A stretch of 64,000 nucleotides of DNA. Origin: Calidifontimicrobium sp035325925 (GTDB taxonomy: Bacteria > Pseudomonadota > Gammaproteobacteria > Burkholderiales > Burkholderiaceae_C). The notes beneath the pieces were generated by a model. The model did no database searches and was not told the DNA's origin. It was given only the letters and a program-made list of their open reading frames with translations. This document shows positions 62,943-64,000 of the stretch, piece after piece (position 1 is the stretch's first letter; every line of letters starts with the position of its first letter). The stretch lies in the NCBI RefSeq assembly GCF_035325925.1, contig NZ_DAOKZA010000003.1, positions 62,001 through 126,000 of the forward strand, given 5' to 3'. The position numbers were made by a program, and so were the translations under genes.

Positions 62943-64000
62943 TCAGTAGTGCACCACCGAGCGGATCGACTTGCCCGCGTGCATCAGCTCGAAGGCGGTG
63001 TTGATCTCGGTCAGCGGCATCGTGTGCGTGACGAACGGCGCCAACTGGATGCGGCCGGCCATCGCGTCCTCCACCATGCCCGGCAGCTGCGAGCGGCCCT
63101 TGACGCCGCCGAAGGCGGTGCCGAGCCAGCGCCGGCCGGTGACGAGCTGGAACGGGCGGGTGGAGATCTCCTGCCCGGCGCCGGCCACGCCGATGATGAC
63201 CGACTGGCCCCAGCCGCGATGCGCGCACTCCAGTGCCGCGCGCATGACCTGCACGTTGCCGATGCACTCGAAGCTGTGGTCGACGCCCCAGCCGGTCATC
63301 TCGACGACCACCTGCTGGATCGGCTTGTCGTGGTCCCTGGGGTTCACGCAGTCGGTGGCCCCCATCACCCGCGCCAGCGGGAACTTGTCGGGGTTGGTGT
63401 CGATCGCGATGATGCGCCCGGCCTGGGCCAGGCGGGCGCCCTGAACCACCGCCAGCCCGATGCCCCCCAGGCCGAAGACGGCCACCGAGTCGCCCGCCTG
63501 CACCTTGGCGGTGTTCTTCACCGCGCCCAGTCCCGTCGTCACGCCGCAGCCCAGCAGGCACACCTGCTCGGGGTTGGCGTCGGGGTGAATCCTGGCCAGC
63601 GACACCTCGGCCACCACGGTGTACTCGCTGAAGGTGGAGCAGCCCATGTAGTGATGCAGCGGCCGGCCCTGGTACGAAAAGCGCGTCGTGCCGTCGGGCA
63701 TCACGCCCTTGCCCTGCGTCGCACGCACCGCCACGCACAGGTTGGTCTTGCCGCTCCTGCAGAACAGGCACTCGCCGCACTCGGCGGTGTACAGCGGGAT
63801 GACGTGGTCGCCCGGCTGCACGCTGGTCACGCCCTCGCCCACCTCGACGACGATGCCCGCGCCCTCGTGGCCCAGCACGGCCGGGAACAGACCTTCGGGG
63901 TCGTCGCCCGACAACGTGAACGCGTCGGTGTGGCACACGCCGGTGTGGGTGATCCTCACCAGCACCTCGCCCTTGTTCGGCGGGGCGACGTCGATCTCGA
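62943..64000 (-). CDS. frmA: Glutathione-dependent formaldehyde dehydrogenase (class III alcohol dehydrogenase), start outside window
   Basis: Frame open to the window end, so the N-terminal start is missing; about 351 residues are visible of roughly 370. Catalytic zinc: CHTDAFTLSG with GHEGAGIVVEVGEGV. Structural zinc: CGECLFCRSGKTNLC. NAD site: VFGLGGIGLAVVQGARLA. FECIGNVQVMRAALE and LVTGRRWLGTAFGG are class III signatures. It oxidises S-hydroxymethylglutathione to S-formylglutathione. It forms an operon with fghA. Confidence 0.97.
   Translation of the reverse strand, partial: EIDVAPPNKGEVLVRITHTGVCHTDAFTLSGDDPEGLFPAVLGHEGAGIVVEVGEGVTSVQPGDHVIPLYTAECGECLFCRSGKTNLCVAVRATQGKGVMPDGTTRFSYQGRPLHHYMGCSTFSEYTVVAEVSLARIHPDANPEQVCLLGCGVTTGLGAVKNTAKVQAGDSVAVFGLGGIGLAVVQGARLAQAGRIIAIDTNPDKFPLARVMGATDCVNPRDHDKPIQQVVVEMTGWGVDHSFECIGNVQVMRAALECAHRGWGQSVIIGVAGAGQEISTRPFQLVTGRRWLGTAFGGVKGRSQLPGMVEDAMAGRIQLAPFVTHTMPLTEINTAFELMHAGKSIRSVVHY

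Overview
This is a 64 kb stretch of a chromosome with very high G+C and strong G/C preference at third codon positions. Gene content and protein types suggest a betaproteobacterium of the order Burkholderiales: flgG-L, a Shewanella/Burkholderia-type membrane formate dehydrogenase locus, DUF3460 beside scpA, and Mrp next to metG. I see no rRNA, phage, insertion sequence or CRISPR. Gene density is ordinary, and only one gap slightly exceeds 300 bases.

Layout. 1-5.4 kb: signalling genes, namely a truncated histidine kinase, an ANTAR response regulator with its multi-PAS HisKA_2-type kinase, and an HDOD protein. 5.4-12.2 kb: flgG-flgH-flgI-flgJ-flgK-flgL on the minus strand, starting at flgG behind a possible sigma-28 promoter. 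12.4-18.2 kb: small housekeeping and unknown genes, including dcd, a zinc metallopeptidase and a decayed CoA-transferase. 18.2-37.0 kb: a complete formate dehydrogenase island. On the minus strand lies fdhX(Tat)-fdhA-fdhB-lipoprotein-fdhC-small periplasmic protein-fdhD. On the plus strand lie selB-tRNASec-selA, DUF3306, a polyferredoxin, a TorD-type chaperone, mobA and a two-component system; a DUF3305 protein lies on the minus strand among them. 37-64 kb: apbC, metG, a SulP transporter, CYTH/CHAD, scpA, chrA, several two-component systems, a MATE pump, a Spy/CpxP-type protein with its two-component system, and finally S-formylglutathione hydrolase and glutathione-dependent formaldehyde dehydrogenase, which feed formate to the dehydrogenase.

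The most striking point is the selenocysteine machinery. The tRNASec gene between selB and selA has a long variable arm and the other features of selC. Its anticodon, however, is GCA (cysteine codons UGC/UGU), not UCA. In fdhA, the codon at the active-site position that is normally UGA is UGC. That UGC is followed at once by a hairpin that keeps the key bacterial SECIS bases U17, G23 and U24 at exactly the same spacing as in E. coli fdhF. The simplest reading is that a sense (cysteine) codon in fdhA is recoded as selenocysteine by a co-evolved tRNASec. The protein would be misannotated as a cysteine-type enzyme. Related recoding (for example at UGU in Aeromonas salmonicida) has been reported, so the principle has precedent; this UGC/GCA pair in a betaproteobacterial-type fdh locus is inferred here from sequence only.

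Other notable items: the fdh-linked response regulator lacks the GAFTGA loop that contacts sigma-54. A perfect 19-bp palindrome lies in the divergent fdhX/selB promoter region. The DUF3305 protein ends in a copy of the DUF3306 motif. An OlsB-like acyltransferase gene is frameshifted.
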